A DNA stretch of 64,000 nucleotides from contig CM055114.1 of assembly GCA_029204225.1 (NCBI GenBank), positions 16,451,502-16,515,501 on the forward strand, written 5' to 3'. The first letter of the stretch is position 1. Every line of letters starts with the position of its first letter. Shown here in pieces: positions 1-11,259 of this stretch. A program made the position numbers and the translations under genes. The DNA comes from Diphasiastrum complanatum (Eukaryota; Streptophyta; Lycopodiopsida; Lycopodiales; Lycopodiaceae). Below the pieces are notes generated by a model. It was not told where the DNA came from. It did not search any database and was given only the letters and a program-made list of their open reading frames with translations.

Positions 1-835
1 ACAGCAGATGAGAGAAGAGAAGAGGGCGAAGCAGCATTGAGGTTGCAAGTAATAAGAGAAGCTACATGTATATATATATGTGTTATTTTCTCTTTCTTTT
101 CTTTGTACAAAGAGATGCTTCTTGTTGTTGCGTGAAGGTGAAGGCAAATAAAATGTATCTTCGCTCTCAATATTCAGAACAACAAGCAAATGGGTGTATG
201 TACTGCAATTCGCACGAGGAAGGAATGTGGAAAACAAACGCATTATAATTTTAAGCATATTGTTGAATGTGATTTGCAAGTTGCAAATGCCAAAAGAAAT
301 AATGGATTGCTACTTTTTATGTAGTATGGAATGGACTAGGCACATGCCATGCTATTATGCTTGGTAAGGATTTTCAGAACCTTTTTAGGCAAGGCTTGGA
401 GAGGCCGAGCCTAAATTTTTTTTGGAAATCCTTACCGGGCATAATGGCCTTTGCCCAGCTTATTCCATTGCGTAATGAATTTTTGGACCTTTTTTAAACC
501 AATCCTTTGCTGCCATATGGCAGAAGCAAGCAAAATCAGGAGACCAATCTGATGCTACCATGTGACAGACGCACGCAGAATTTGCGCTAATTTTTTTTTT
601 AAAATAGAAGTGATTATTTTGCTTTTTAATCTGTTCAAAAATGGACAAAATAGTCACCAAAAATTCATTACATATTAAAAACTGGGCAAATATAACCATC
701 TTTGGGAGAAAGACAACAAAGCATAAAAGTGGAATTAACATTATTTTTCAAAAATTAACACGTGAAATTTTTAACAATCTCTTATATAAGCAAAAAATGC
801 ACGTTTTTTTCAATCTTGGTGGTGCTCTCAAAAAA

Positions 836-850
<15 letters not shown>
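1..850 (-). repeat. Upstream DNA of a BPS1-like gene, copy 1
   Basis: This stretch matches, in reverse complement, the DNA just before the BPS1-like fragment at 35931. Shared words include the motif ending in AAACCTATATA near 830 (reverse of the one near 35190), the ATATAACCATCTTTGGG motif near 690 (reverse of that near 35375), and the run around 240-300 (reverse of 35490-35560). Part of it (about 85-215) also matches 19085-19205. On the minus strand it would be the 5' flank of a gene lying left of the window. It differs from the 35 kb copy by a fold-back insertion at 326-471. No long reading frame is supported here. The homology is seen directly; the role as a promoter is inferred from its position before the two BPS1-like starts. 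Confidence 0.6.
326..471. mobile_element. Fold-back (MITE-like) insertion
   Basis: Imperfect terminal inverted repeats of about 45 bp face each other: the left arm starts TATGGAATGGACTAGGC and carries TTATGCTTGGTAAGGAT, and the right arm reads ATCCTTACCGGGCATAA and ends TTATTCCATTGC. The centre is a short AT-rich loop. The homologous DNA near 35440-35470 lacks this hairpin, which fits an insertion in copy 1. No transposase is present. A clear target duplication was not found, so the family is not assigned. Confidence 0.55.
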
Positions 851-924
<74 letters not shown>

Positions 925-926
925 TA
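838..926. repeat. (TA)n(CA)n compound microsatellite
   Basis: About 29 bp of TA repeats run into about 50 bp of CA repeats and then TATATA. It marks the end of the homology with the 35 kb BPS1-like upstream copy. Apparent reading frames of Tyr-Ile and Thr-His repeats here are artefacts of the repeat. Confidence 0.95.
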
Positions 927-1187
927 ATATAATATACATATACATAGCCAGCTATCAAAATTTACATTTCATCGCTTAGTTTGCAATTTTCAGCTTTTTA
1001 AGCTATAAAAAACCAATATAGTTTAGTTGTAAATTTTGAAGTTAAAGGGTTTATCAATTTAGCAAAATGTTTGCTAGATTGGGCTGAAACTCTTTTGAGG
1101 AGCACTCTTGGTATAATCTTGGTATTATTTTTGTGTTCATGAATCATGCAAGAATTATGGTTTATGGTTTATGATTTCAGGATGCAA

Positions 1188-1272
1188 TGTACAGTTAGAG
1201 TTACAATTAGAGTTAGGGTTAGACCTAGCATTTGGGATGCAAGGTAGAGTTAGAGTTAGAGTTAAGGTTAGA
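1188..1272. repeat. Degenerate TTAGAG/TTAGGG-type short repeat
   Basis: Units such as TTAGAG, TTAGGG and TTAAGG recur at 6-bp spacing, interrupted by about 25 bp of unrelated sequence. It resembles a decayed telomere-like or simple hexamer repeat. No gene is supported around it. Confidence 0.4.
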
Positions 1273-1577
1273 TTTGGAAAGAAAAATTTGTCAAATTTTG
1301 TATACGGAGAAGGTTGTGTAGAAGTAGGTTCTTGGATATAATCAGGATTTAGAGTTCAGTATTTGATTTGACATAAGACTTATACTAACATTGTGTTTTT
1401 TTTTTTTTTGCAGATTTCGTCGTGAAAGCTGTTCGAGCGAGCGAGTATTTTCATTCTGACTTGCTATTGAATATGTTTTAGGTGATCACATTAAGTTAAC
1501 GCATGTGTATGTTTTTGCAGATGGTGAAGGTCATTGTCAATCGACGAGAACATTTAAGTGAGACTTTATGAAACGGT

Positions 1578-1943
1578 TTGCTTTGCGCGATGGCGAGCAC
1601 ATCTGTACAATTATTTGGTTGTTGTAGCACGGAGTTTTTAAAAGAACAACAAGACATCAGATATTTGATTCCACAGCGATACCAATTGTTATTAGATGTT
1701 GATTTGTTAGTACGAAATCTAACATACATTTATAGAGCAATACTGGTTGTAGATATTATTGATGCGGCACGGATGATAGAAAGCTTCGTGTGCTCCCAAG
1801 CCTTTGGATATCACTTTTTAAAATTTTATGTATGTGAAATGTCTTCCTTGATTTGTACAAAACTCAATGTTGTACCCATACTAATGCATATTCTACACGT
1901 TTTTCATAGTGGATATGTGGCTTCACATGTATTCTACGCATAG
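1578..1943 (+). other. Unrecognised 121-codon open reading frame
   Basis: The frame starts MLCAMASTSVQLFGCC and continues for 121 codons without a stop. Polypyrimidine-AG sites that look like splice acceptors lie upstream (TTTTTTTTTTGCAG near 1412 and TATGTTTTTGCAG near 1520), so it could be a terminal exon. I recognise no domain. The composition is hydrophobic and Cys-rich in the second half, which also fits chance. Nothing around it shares a theme. Treat as a weak candidate that may be non-coding. Confidence 0.15.
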
Positions 1944-2035
1944 AATGGGTTTACATGTTTGTACACATACATAGCTCAAAGTGGCTAATCTTTTGAAGTT
2001 TGCACTGCATTTGATTACAAACCACATATTCTCAC

Positions 2036-2238
2036 ACATACACATACATTCACACATCCAATCACATACATACACTGCCACACATACATCGGCCACCCGT
2101 CAACGACCATCGGCTTTCCTCCTAAACCATCGGCCATGATCCAAATCATCGGCCATCATCCAGAATACACCGACTGTCCTCACCAACCGTCCGTCAACGA
2201 TGGGCATACCCACTAGTATATGTATGTATGTATGTATG

Positions 2239-2282
<44 letters not shown>
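2036..2282. repeat. CA-rich repeat with (TGTA)n(TA)n microsatellite
   Basis: CACATACA-type words precede a block with repeated ATCGGCCA and CCGTCAACGA motifs, then TGTA repeats (about 2219-2244) and TA repeats to 2281. The phrase ACATACATCGGCCACCCGTC (2081-2100) recurs in reverse complement near 33890-33910, next to another CA/GT-rich tract, so this is a small dispersed repeat and not only a microsatellite. Confidence 0.8.
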
Positions 2283-2283
<1 letters not shown>

Positions 2284-4994
2284 AAAGATGCACAGACAAG
2301 GATCCATCGAATTAGATGAATCGCATCAATAATGTATTTGCTAAGATGCCTAGTAGTATCGTCTAGTTCTAAATTGTTCTTCTACATTTGTACATTGACA
2401 AGTAGATTTCATTACAACAATTTTATGTACATTCACACAATTCTAATGTACTTTGTGTTCTTCGAGTAATGTGTGAATAATTATTGCTATTTTTACTTTA
2501 GAAAATGAATATTATACTCCTTATTCCACTTGTGTCTTATCGATGAGTTGAAGTGCATTTTCACATTAGTCCTTGATGCCTTCATAATTCTGTAACTCTA
2601 ATTGTCTAAGATACCTATTGACTCATCAAATAATTAGTTGCTTCTATTGTGACAGATGATTCTAAATATGGTATTTTATTATTAATCTTCTGTAGCACTA
2701 ATTAACATGATAGTCTGTCATCCAACACCTCGAACTAACGCCCACCACAAACTATCACACTCCAATAGAAAGGTGGATCTATCACACCAAGCTAATGATG
2801 AATTTTTAGCCATACAAGATTAAAACGGAAAGAATTTCCAAGTAGCCAATCCACTCTCCTTCAATGGGTTTTTTTAGAGTATAGCTCTTCCAACCTCCAA
2901 CGCATAAAATGTTCATTCCAACAGATGTTTTAGGCATGTGATCCATTATCTTAGCATCGATTATCCACAACATACGCTTCTAATTTTTCAAAGATTTGAA
3001 TAAAAATTTGTGTCTTTTCAATGTAGAAGAGACTCTCTACACTTGTACACCTAAGATGCCATCAAGTGAAAATTCTACCAGGATTTTGTGGTTTTAGTTC
3101 ATTTTAAAAAGTTAAAATTTCAAATGAATTTTTTGATTTTGGCTAATATTCATGAAGTCTCAATTTTTTGTTACTTTGTTCAAAATTTGAAAGAGTCCAA
3201 ATGCACTTTGAAGTCATGATTGTTGTTGATTTCCCCCCTCTCAAAGTCTTTAAACCTTGTAAAACCATTTGTGAAGTGTTAACTTTATCAACAAAAATGC
3301 AATTTTGTTTTACTACATATCCTTCCATAACAAAGGGTGAGTTAGCCCTCCAATGTTGTTTGTAAGGATCACATTGTTAGCTTTGAGTGAATCTTTTGAG
3401 TTGTGGATGTTAAATCCGTTCAAACAACCACTATTAGGGTCCCTATTGTGCACATCTAAATAAGAGAGAATGCACATCTAATAGAGATGCATCAAGCCAC
3501 CCAAGATGCATCCATCAGGTAAACTTCTTCATTCCAAAAATGAACCTCACAAAATACTAAAACTATTTTTTTTATAAATTTTCCCAACTAACCTTTTGAG
3601 GCAAAACTTCAAAACTACATTCTAAATCACCAAATGAAAAATAAAAATAAGACTTTGAAAAAATATGTAAAAACACTAGCATGGTAAAACTCACAAGAAG
3701 CTCAAGAGGGCATCAGGAAACTAGTATCCTCTATCATCAGATGTTTTTTATTTAGCAAGTTGTTCACTAATGTGGCAACGAAGATCCAAACAATGAAAAT
3801 CCAACACTCATCTTTTCAGCGAACATGATAAAACACCCTACTTTCCCAAACTTTTAAAAGATGGATCTGTAAGCCCATGACATACTAGATTAGATTTGTG
3901 GGCCCGCATCATCCTCTCTTCAAATTTCTCAATCCTAGAGTGATTTCACAAACAAATACTTAGCAAAATCCTAGAAGAAATAGTATTAACTAAGTAACAA
4001 AAGCTCCACACATCATATTCATGAAAGGACCTAACAAAAGAAAGCAATTTATCAAGATTCATAGAGATTTTGGAACAAAGATCTTCTTTCAACCAAAAGA
4101 AACAGCTCGACAAACGAAAGATATTCATCAATGTTTTTGTCTAAACAGCTCTAATTTATCATCATGTCTAATCCACTTATTGGTTATATCTACATGATCC
4201 TAACTTATGCCAAATCTCTACTAGATGAACTTAGGCTTCCAAAACACCCACTCCTCCAATATTGTGGATGTGACCAACCTTACAGACATTCTAATTAAGA
4301 TAGTCTACTAGATAAACAGTCATATGATATTGAAAATGCATATTTCTAGAAGCAATCATTTCAAGACTATTTCTTGTGGCAAAAAGATTATAGGACAACA
4401 CAAACCGTTAACCATTTATTCATTTGAGAAATAACATTCAAGAGTGGTCGTGTGGCTTCAAGATGGAACTGGCCAATTACCAATTTCTAACCCATTGCCT
4501 GCCAATCACAAAAGTGCAATTCAAACTCAACAAAAGGAACTATGCAACCACATAAGAAAGTCACTAATACCCAACTTTATTTACTGCTAATTAGCACTAC
4601 ATCTAAAAGGTACAAGTAACACAATGTAGAATAAAAAGTCACTATACCAAATACATGAAAGCAACGCATTATTAACACTTAAGGTGAAAAATGGTGATAA
4701 TTTATCATCCTCGGAAAAAAAATTGAGCTTTTCAGATTGCCATTTTTAGATCCCAGCATAGTTATCTATAAATTGAAATAAATCATCATCCATCATGTTT
4801 GAGAGTAATTCCTTCAATTTGAAGTTAAACAGTTGCAACATAAAGATGTTATTTTACAAAAGCATGGCCTTTGTCAAAGAGTTTAACCTTTCATCCATAA
4901 ACTAAGGGTATTATGCTCATGCACAAATAAATGGGAATCATGAACTAATAATCATGTTACAAGGTAGAACAATATCAAAATTTGTCGTACATAC
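2283..4994. other. No supported gene; should hold the VOC gene's last exon
   Basis: This 2.7 kb is AT-rich with only short frames of chance size. By position it is the 3' side of the minus-strand VOC gene, so a terminal exon and polyadenylation site should lie here. One suggestive minus-strand stretch near 4295-4375 reads NSLEMIAS, like the end of the VOC metal-binding strand, but it is out of phase with the donor at 4994. I see no transposon signature. Confidence 0.4.
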
Positions 4995-6985
4995 CATCTG
5001 GGTCAAAGAAAAATGCTTGCTTGATTTTTCCATCTTGTTGTGTTTTTTCGAAAAATTGAATGTTTTTCTCCTGGAAGACCAACATATACACCTCCATCAT
5101 AAAAGCATTTGCCAAGCTATCTTGCCTAAGGAGAGAACGATCATCACACTTTCACATAAAAGACTATCATCGTTTGAAATGCTTGTTGAAACATCTTAGA
5201 CAAGGAAAATGATCACATTGTCATGCAACTCAAATAACATGTTTTCCATATTTGTCAAACCCACTAGAAATTCATCCATCAAGCGTATATGTGGATGGGA
5301 CTTCTCACAACACCAAAATCAAAGTTTATCCATGGCTTACTAAGAGATTTAGAGTTTTTTTTACTGGGAAATATACTTTTAATGTTTTACAATGTGAGTA
5401 TATAAGGGAAATGTCATAGAAAGAAGTAATAAAACACACAACTTCCACCAAGAAAAACTTTATAGGCTTACTAAATAACAGTTAGATGTGACTTCTTTTG
5501 AGATATTCTATAGGCACACTAAGCATATAAGACATGACTTTTCTAAATATATTTTATGGGTTAATGAATTAGAAAACTTGCTATAAACTTCCTCGAAATG
5601 TGGCATTTTGGTTGATGGCTCCTTTCCTCACTTTGAGGTCTAAAGTTTGATTCCTCCGATGACACATGGACATACAAGAAAAAAAAACAAGGGCTACTAA
5701 AGCTGTTCAAACAATCAACATGAAGCAAATAAAGCATAATTGCTTTGTCACAACAACAAAAAAAGCAATGCATAAGGCACTTACTCTTAGAAGTGCAATG
5801 GCCGAGTCATAATCCAACACTCTAAAAGATAAATGATGTCCCCTCCAAAGACTACTTGGATCTCTCCTGCTCAAACGTCAGCCAACTGATATGTAAGCAT
5901 GACTCTAAATTCAAAAGGAAGTAACAAATTGGCCCGCGTGTGGCATGGCGTGGTGTAATGTGGTGCCATCCAAGTTTGATTCGCTACCCACCCATGCGCG
6001 GATATTAGGGCATTGCATGTTGAAGTTATTTTATTTATTTTTAGTGCTAACAAGCAATGGAACGTGGAAAGTTTAATAGGAAACAAAGCAACAAGCTACA
6101 GCCAGCAACAATTTTCATTTCAGATGTTTGAGAAACAAAAAATACTAGGTAAAATGCTTTCATGCAATCGAAAGATCAGAGTATAACTGCAGTGACAAAA
6201 TTTCGCAGCTCTTGTTTCATAAATAAATCATGCTCACGACAAGATTTTTGAGCAAGGAAGGGCATAGAAACACAAAATCCTGTAGGAAATACCGTGCTTG
6301 AGACAATTAAACAAAGACACTTGGAAATTAGACAAATTGTACAAGGCTGTGAAGATCTCCAACGCAGATTTATGCACTATGTTAGTAAAATGAAACCACT
6401 TGTGTGAGCAGAAAGGTCGTGGACGTACCTTGAAGCTTGAGGAGGAACAGTGAAAGGGCTTTCTGGGAGACCAGACTGCCGATCTCGCTGGATCACATGC
6501 AAAGAATAGGAAGGAGGTAGTGTGAGCCACACGACTTCAAACTCTCCAAAAGCAGGGGTCTCCAGTTTCTGAAAGCCAAATATCTGCCGAATCCAAATCC
6601 AACAATATTTACCAGTCCATATCGTTGTTTGAGATTCAAGAAACCATGAGGGCGCATATATGCAATGAAATGGGAGATTTTAAGCTCATAATCTATGTAG
6701 TGGGCATTGAAGTGTTTAGGTTCCCTTGTGTATTTACTGTATCGACAAATATGTAGTGACGCAAATATCATGCTGCAAAAGAAAAACATGCTCATTCCAA
6801 CTTGATATTTGATGTACAAACAAGTTTGAAACAGCGAAAAAAGCATCATGTGTAAAAAAACAACAAGCAAATAAAAGAAAACTTAGATGAAATTTCACCT
6901 GCTGGTAAAAGGTGGTCAAGCGCTGAACATCATCGGTTTCTCGAGCCACATGATGCAGATGAACTCCTGCGAAGGGTGCCATCAT
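4995..6985 (-). CDS. Glyoxalase-I-like (VOC superfamily) gene, four exons found
   Basis: Exons read on the minus strand are 6985-6899, 6583-6429, 5866-5785 and 5070-4995. All have GT donors and AG acceptors and keep phase, giving about 133 codons before the missing tail. Exon 1 starts MMAPFAGVHLHHVARETDDV. Exon 2 carries IFGFQKLETPAFGEFEVVWL and LHVIQRD. Exon 3 has RDPSSLWRGHHLSFRV. Exon 4 ends with QAFFFDPD. These are the ordered strands of the vicinal-oxygen-chelate fold, with likely metal-ligand positions at His12, the His of LHVIQ and a His of GHH. The fourth ligand, a Glu after DPDG, would be in the unresolved last exon. The family includes lactoylglutathione lyases, but many plant members have no proven substrate, so glyoxalase activity is not established. 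There is no signal peptide; it is probably soluble. The start is the upstream of two adjacent ATGs. Confidence 0.85.
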
Positions 6986-7110
6986 CCCACCACTATTTTT
7001 AGTTTAAGCACGCACTCTTCTCTACAAAGTGTAATCAAATTTTGAGGAGAGAGCAATAGCGAGAGCGAGAGCTAGAGCGAGAGACCAGAATTTAGAGGAG
7101 GATAATGCTC
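6986..7110 (-). promoter_or_regulatory. CT-rich 5' leader/core promoter of the VOC gene
   Basis: Immediately upstream of the ATG the transcribed strand is strongly pyrimidine-rich: on the plus strand it reads as GAGAGAGCAATAGCGAGAGC and similar GA words. No TATA box is evident. CT/GA-rich initiator regions are common in plant TATA-less promoters. The transcription start is not fixed by the sequence. Confidence 0.4.
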
Positions 7111-7362
7111 AAATACCGAGGGTGGAGCTCTTCTTTTCAAAGAGCTGCTGACACGTGCACAGCTTTAACCAGACACGTGGATGTTGGCAGAGGTTATTGT
7201 TGCATTGTTATTGCGACACGTAGTGAACTGATGTTGCAGATTCCTTGTTTGTTTCCTCCGGCCAGGTGGCGCCATACTACCCCTGCTTCACCACCACGCT
7301 TTTTCTTTTCTTTTAGTTTCTCAAGTCACCTCCATCTTCCTCTTCTCACCTCCGTGTGATGT

Positions 7363-8810
7363 GCAGGTTGTCGTCGCCTTTATGTGGAAGGTGCCGGTCT
7401 TTCTCGCCATCAAAACACTTGCTCTGCTTTTCGTCAACAACTTGCCTTAACCAATGTCGACCTTGCACCTCACCCTGCTCCCACTTCGTCACATGACTCA
7501 GCTTGGACCTGAATTCGCTCCCTTGATATTCTAGCCGCCTTCCACTTAGGTTTTCCTCGTCCTCATCTTTATGCACACATACCCTTTGCCTTGCGCTTGG
7601 ATGTCCAGAGAGCTTTGTCCTTACCTTTGTCCCGTTTGGCTTCCAACCCTTCTAATACCGCAGCCTGGCTTGCCTTTTTGCTCTTTCATTTCTAGTGTTT
7701 GCCTTTGCCTCCTCGAGGTGATGATGCTGGTCACTGGGAATCTTGCAATAAGATTCGTCGCTTTACATTAGGAGATAGAGAATATTTGCAAGAGGAGCAT
7801 TTCCTTTAGTGTCAGCTCAACGAGATTTTATTTCAGATGGTGTTTCTATACCACCTATTCATCGTCGGTTGCGTCGTCGTGTTTTATCTGGGCAAGCGGT
7901 TGAGTATTCTCGTTCGGGTCATGCTCTAGCTCCTATAAGTCCAACAACTCCTTTATCTGCTACCATTCAGGCCTTGGAGCTTTTTCATCCATAGGCGAAT
8001 GATAGGCTTCCCTCTTTTGTTGAGTACTTTGAACCTAATTTTGATCTCCAGCTCTCGGAATCTCATTTTCTTAATGCTTTTCTGCACAGTCCTCGTTTGT
8101 CAATTGGGGATTTTTCTGGCATGGTTTTCGATCATCTTCAAGATTGTTTCTCCCTTGGTGATTTTGCTAGCGGGTTTGGTTTGCTCTTTCATGCCTGCTC
8201 CCTCGTAGCATGTGAGTGTATTTCTTGTTCAATTGCTCGCATTCTGGAACTTTATGCAATTCACAGTCCACTTGCTTAGCTCATTTTGTTTGTCCATTTT
8301 TTTTTTCCATGGATGCACCTTTATATTTCAGTCATGCTTCTCGCAGGTGATGTTTCGGTTATTCCTTTTGTTGATGGTACCAGGCAAGGTGACCCCTTGG
8401 GTGGTCCTCTTTTTGCTTTGGCACACTTTCGGGCATTGTGAACTTCTTCTGCTACTTTTCCATCCTGTTTTTTTCTCTCTATTGCTAATGACACATATAA
8501 ACCCTAAACCCTAAACCCTAAACCCTAAAACCCTAAACCCTAAAACCCTACTAATGATGTCATTCCGGCTTTCCTACATTTCTCTCAACAACTCTTAGCT
8601 TTGGGTCTCAATGTGAACCCCTCTAAGTGCGCCACTTGGTGTCCTCAGGGCCTCCCTCCTGACCTTCCTTTACTTGCAAGTTTCAATACTCCGATTGGTG
8701 GAATTTGAGCACTCGATATCCCTATAGGCACCTCTAACTTTGTGACTTCTTCTTTTCGGGACATTTTGGACACGCATGTTCGCCACTTCGACCGTCTATC
8801 TTCATGACCA
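7363..8810 (+). pseudogene. Non-LTR-type reverse transcriptase pseudogene
   Basis: Successive open segments, broken by stops and frameshifts, read like a zinc-finger plus reverse-transcriptase protein. A C-x2-C...H-x4-C finger (CAGC to HQNTC) lies at 7363-7430. A conserved-looking stretch with RFTLGDREYLQEEHF is near 7760. VSIPPIHRRLRRRVLSG is at 7840-7890. The palm motif DGTRQGDPLGGPLFAL is at about 8373-8420. NVNPSKCATWCP, which follows the catalytic strand in such enzymes, is at 8611-8645. The expected catalytic pair reads as AND and telomeric repeats follow it at once. The fingers part seems deleted. It is dead. The exact clade is unknown to me. Confidence 0.65.
8498..8550. repeat. Interstitial telomeric repeat (CCCTAAA)n
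   Basis: Seven units of CCCTAAA, some extended to CCCTAAAA, lie inside the reverse-transcriptase pseudogene. The flanks read as contiguous RT sequence (…IANDTY before, TNDVIPAFLHF after). The motif is the Arabidopsis-type plant telomere repeat. It could come from break repair by telomerase or from slippage of a short seed. Confidence 0.95.
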
Positions 8811-9150
8811 CAAGATTTTTGCAAAATCTCCAACGGAACAAATTCTGTTTGATAACGATAGCTAATAACACATAGTGCCTTAATCCAATTTGTAAATCTA
8901 TTGATCAAGCATTCTTGTAATTGTATAATTACCATGTTAAATACTCGATAGTGCCTCAAAATTTGCGAGCCTCACTGAGAAATCGTGGGCACTGTGAGGA
9001 CAATTATTGAGTGAAGTTACGAATTCCTGTCCAAAAAAGTCTATATATAGGCCTCACCCATTCCCTCCACGAGTTCATTCTAGATTTCTACAAGAGAGTT
9101 CATGCTGAAAATTTTCAAACTTTCTAGAACTATCTAGAATTACTGCCATC
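8811..9150. promoter_or_regulatory. Spacer with TATA box before the gag-like ORF
   Basis: No reading frame is supported. CTATATATAGG at 9041-9051 sits about 100 bp before the ATG at 9151, at the distance expected for a promoter and leader. It may be the end of a degraded LTR, but no matching second copy was found in the window. Confidence 0.35.
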
Positions 9151-11259
9151 ATGACTTCCAAAGACTCGTCACTCTCACTGCATTGTCGGAAGGTCCCCAA
9201 ACACTTTTCGGGCGATTTATCACTAATCTACATCAAGAACTATTTTGATGTGCTGATACTAGCTAAAGATCTTTTAACAAACATCGATTTTGATCTCAGC
9301 CACTTCACCAATTAGCAGAGTGAGAGTTTTGTCCAAGTGGCCTATTCCACATACTTAGATGAGTTCCATTCCTTCAAACTCACCTCCAAGGATGGCAATT
9401 ACAACATCATCGACATCTCTCCAGAATGCTTACAATGCATAGGCTTTCCAAATCTGGGAGAGACGATTCACGACAGAGGAACCAACTATGATTTCAAGTA
9501 TTTCATGAAGTTCCTACAAGAAGACGACAACACCATTGCGCAGACAAATGACGACATCTCCATCAAGCTGATCAAAGATCCTAAGCTCCGGGCAGTCGCA
9601 GAAATTCTCGTGCACATGGTAGAGGTCCACTTTGCCAAGATGGATCGCATCCCACCAAGTGCTATGTTTTCATTGACCCTGACCATGGAGGATCCCACAT
9701 AGAACTACAAGTGGGCCAAGAAAGTTGAGAGACAAACTATGTATGGCGCTGAAACCCAGGAAACTCCCTACCAAGTGTGGCTATCTATTGCATATGTTGG
9801 TCACACAACACCTGGGATAGCGAACGGCCACCGTACTGAAGGAGCTAGAGGACGTCTATCCTAGCACAAAGAAGCGGGCCACCCCACATGTATCAGCAGA
9901 ACTTGTCTCTCATGCACCTCCCACGAAGAAGCAAAAGGGTAAGGTAGTGAGCACCGACGACACCATCCCCCTTGATATCTTATCTAGTGATATAGGGACA
10001 GAATATGCTAAATCTTGAGAGCTTGAAATCCTCTCAAGTCCCAAAGGAGGTTCTAGTGCAGCAGGAGGCTCTACTCCAACAAGCCCACCAACGAAGACAA
10101 GTGGTAGCTGCAGCAACTGGCTCTTTTGATGCTGGTGCTTCCGATTTTGGTTCAATAAGCATGATTATGTCCACTCAGATCATTTCTACCATTGCAATAT
10201 CATTACCTACTAACACCACACCCCTTCCACCACTACCCCCACCATTTACTACCACATCCACCCCCTCATTCACACTTAACATGGGCTTTGATTCCACAAT
10301 CTCCCGAAAGCCCTCACTTGTACGTTATTCCACCCTACTTGACTCTACGTTCAATGTAGACGATTTTGCCTTATAGTTATTAACACAAACCACATCTACC
10401 ACTACAACAATGAATCCACTCCACACATCTGTGACACGCATTTAGTACCCACCTGTCCTACTACAATCACCTCCTATCATCCCACAAACACCCCCCTGCA
10501 TTTGCTCACACTCCAACATCTCCCCCCATTTCAAATTTTCTTCCATTCAATCCCATGTCATATCCTAACTATACACGCAGACTCCCTGACATTGGCCCTT
10601 GGGAGCAACTACCTCTCACGGCCCAAAAAGTGGTTTGGTTGGTGAATGAGCTCCAATACAACCTGTTCGGCACCTTAGGTGGACAATATACCATGAGACA
10701 GTTTGATGATGGCACCATGGCAGATTTTCAAAAAGAAAAGAAAAAGCTAGAGGTAGAATGCAAGCAACAACAGCAGCAGATTCAAGATCTCACCGCCTAT
10801 AATCAACAACAACAACAAATGCTTAGCCATCTACGGAACCAACTCTAGCTGAAGGTCTCTAACTTGCAAACTTCCATTGACAATCTTATAGCAGAACGGG
10901 ACACGACCTTAGCAGATGCGCAAGCAACACGTTTCGCTATGAAGGACCAGCTGGAATTGGTAGATTTCAATGATTTCAAACCACCAGCTATTCTTGAGGG
11001 AACTCTGATTCCATTGGTGGCATATCAAGCGTTGGCACAAAAGCTAAAAGCCACGACGGAGTGTAGCGCAGGCATCCCAAAGGGAGCCGAGAACCACGAC
11101 TTAGCTTCCCAGCCTTCAACTTTTGCCATCCAAACCCTCTTGACATACAAGCAGCCAACTCAGCCAACAACGATCAGACTTAACCAACTTGAAGTTCCGA
11201 AAACCAACATTGAGATCCAACCTGGCGCCATGCCAGATCGGGGGTCCCGATGTGGGTGA
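9151..11259 (+). pseudogene. Broken gag-like/structural ORF with coiled coil
   Basis: One frame starts MTSKDSSLSLHCRKVPKHFS at 9151 and runs to about 9860 with only isolated stops (at 9313 and 9700). A Thr/Pro/Ser-rich segment follows (10005-10376, other frame). A further frame from 10555 to 11259 has one stop at 10846. It contains a Gln-rich coiled-coil stretch (FQKEKKKLEVECKQQQQQ at 10725-10780, then a second helix from 10864). No enzyme motif is visible. The position just before a polypurine tract and LTR suggests a retroelement structural protein or extra 3' ORF, possibly of a non-autonomous element. Product not recognised. Confidence 0.45.

Noticed and set aside
641-979. 112-codon frame and its antisense partner across the microsatellite
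   Set aside because: Most of the length is Tyr-Ile, Thr-His or Cys-Val repeats from (TA)n(CA)n; no independent coding evidence.
1188-1272. Interstitial telomere
   Set aside because: Units are mostly TTAGAG and TTAAGG with few TTAGGG, and differ from the 7-bp plant repeat seen at 8498-8550; treated as a simple degenerate repeat.
3143-3365. Overlapping 61- and 65-codon frames on both strands
   Set aside because: Chance-size frames in AT-rich DNA with no motif, homologue or splice context.
7105-7359. 84-codon frame starting just upstream of the VOC gene on the other strand
   Set aside because: Pyrimidine-rich, low-complexity end (FFFSFSFSS) and no recognised domain; better explained as VOC upstream DNA and the lead-in to the RT pseudogene.
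8645-8959. 104-codon minus-strand frame
   Set aside because: It is antisense to recognisable RT pseudogene sequence and has no motif of its own.
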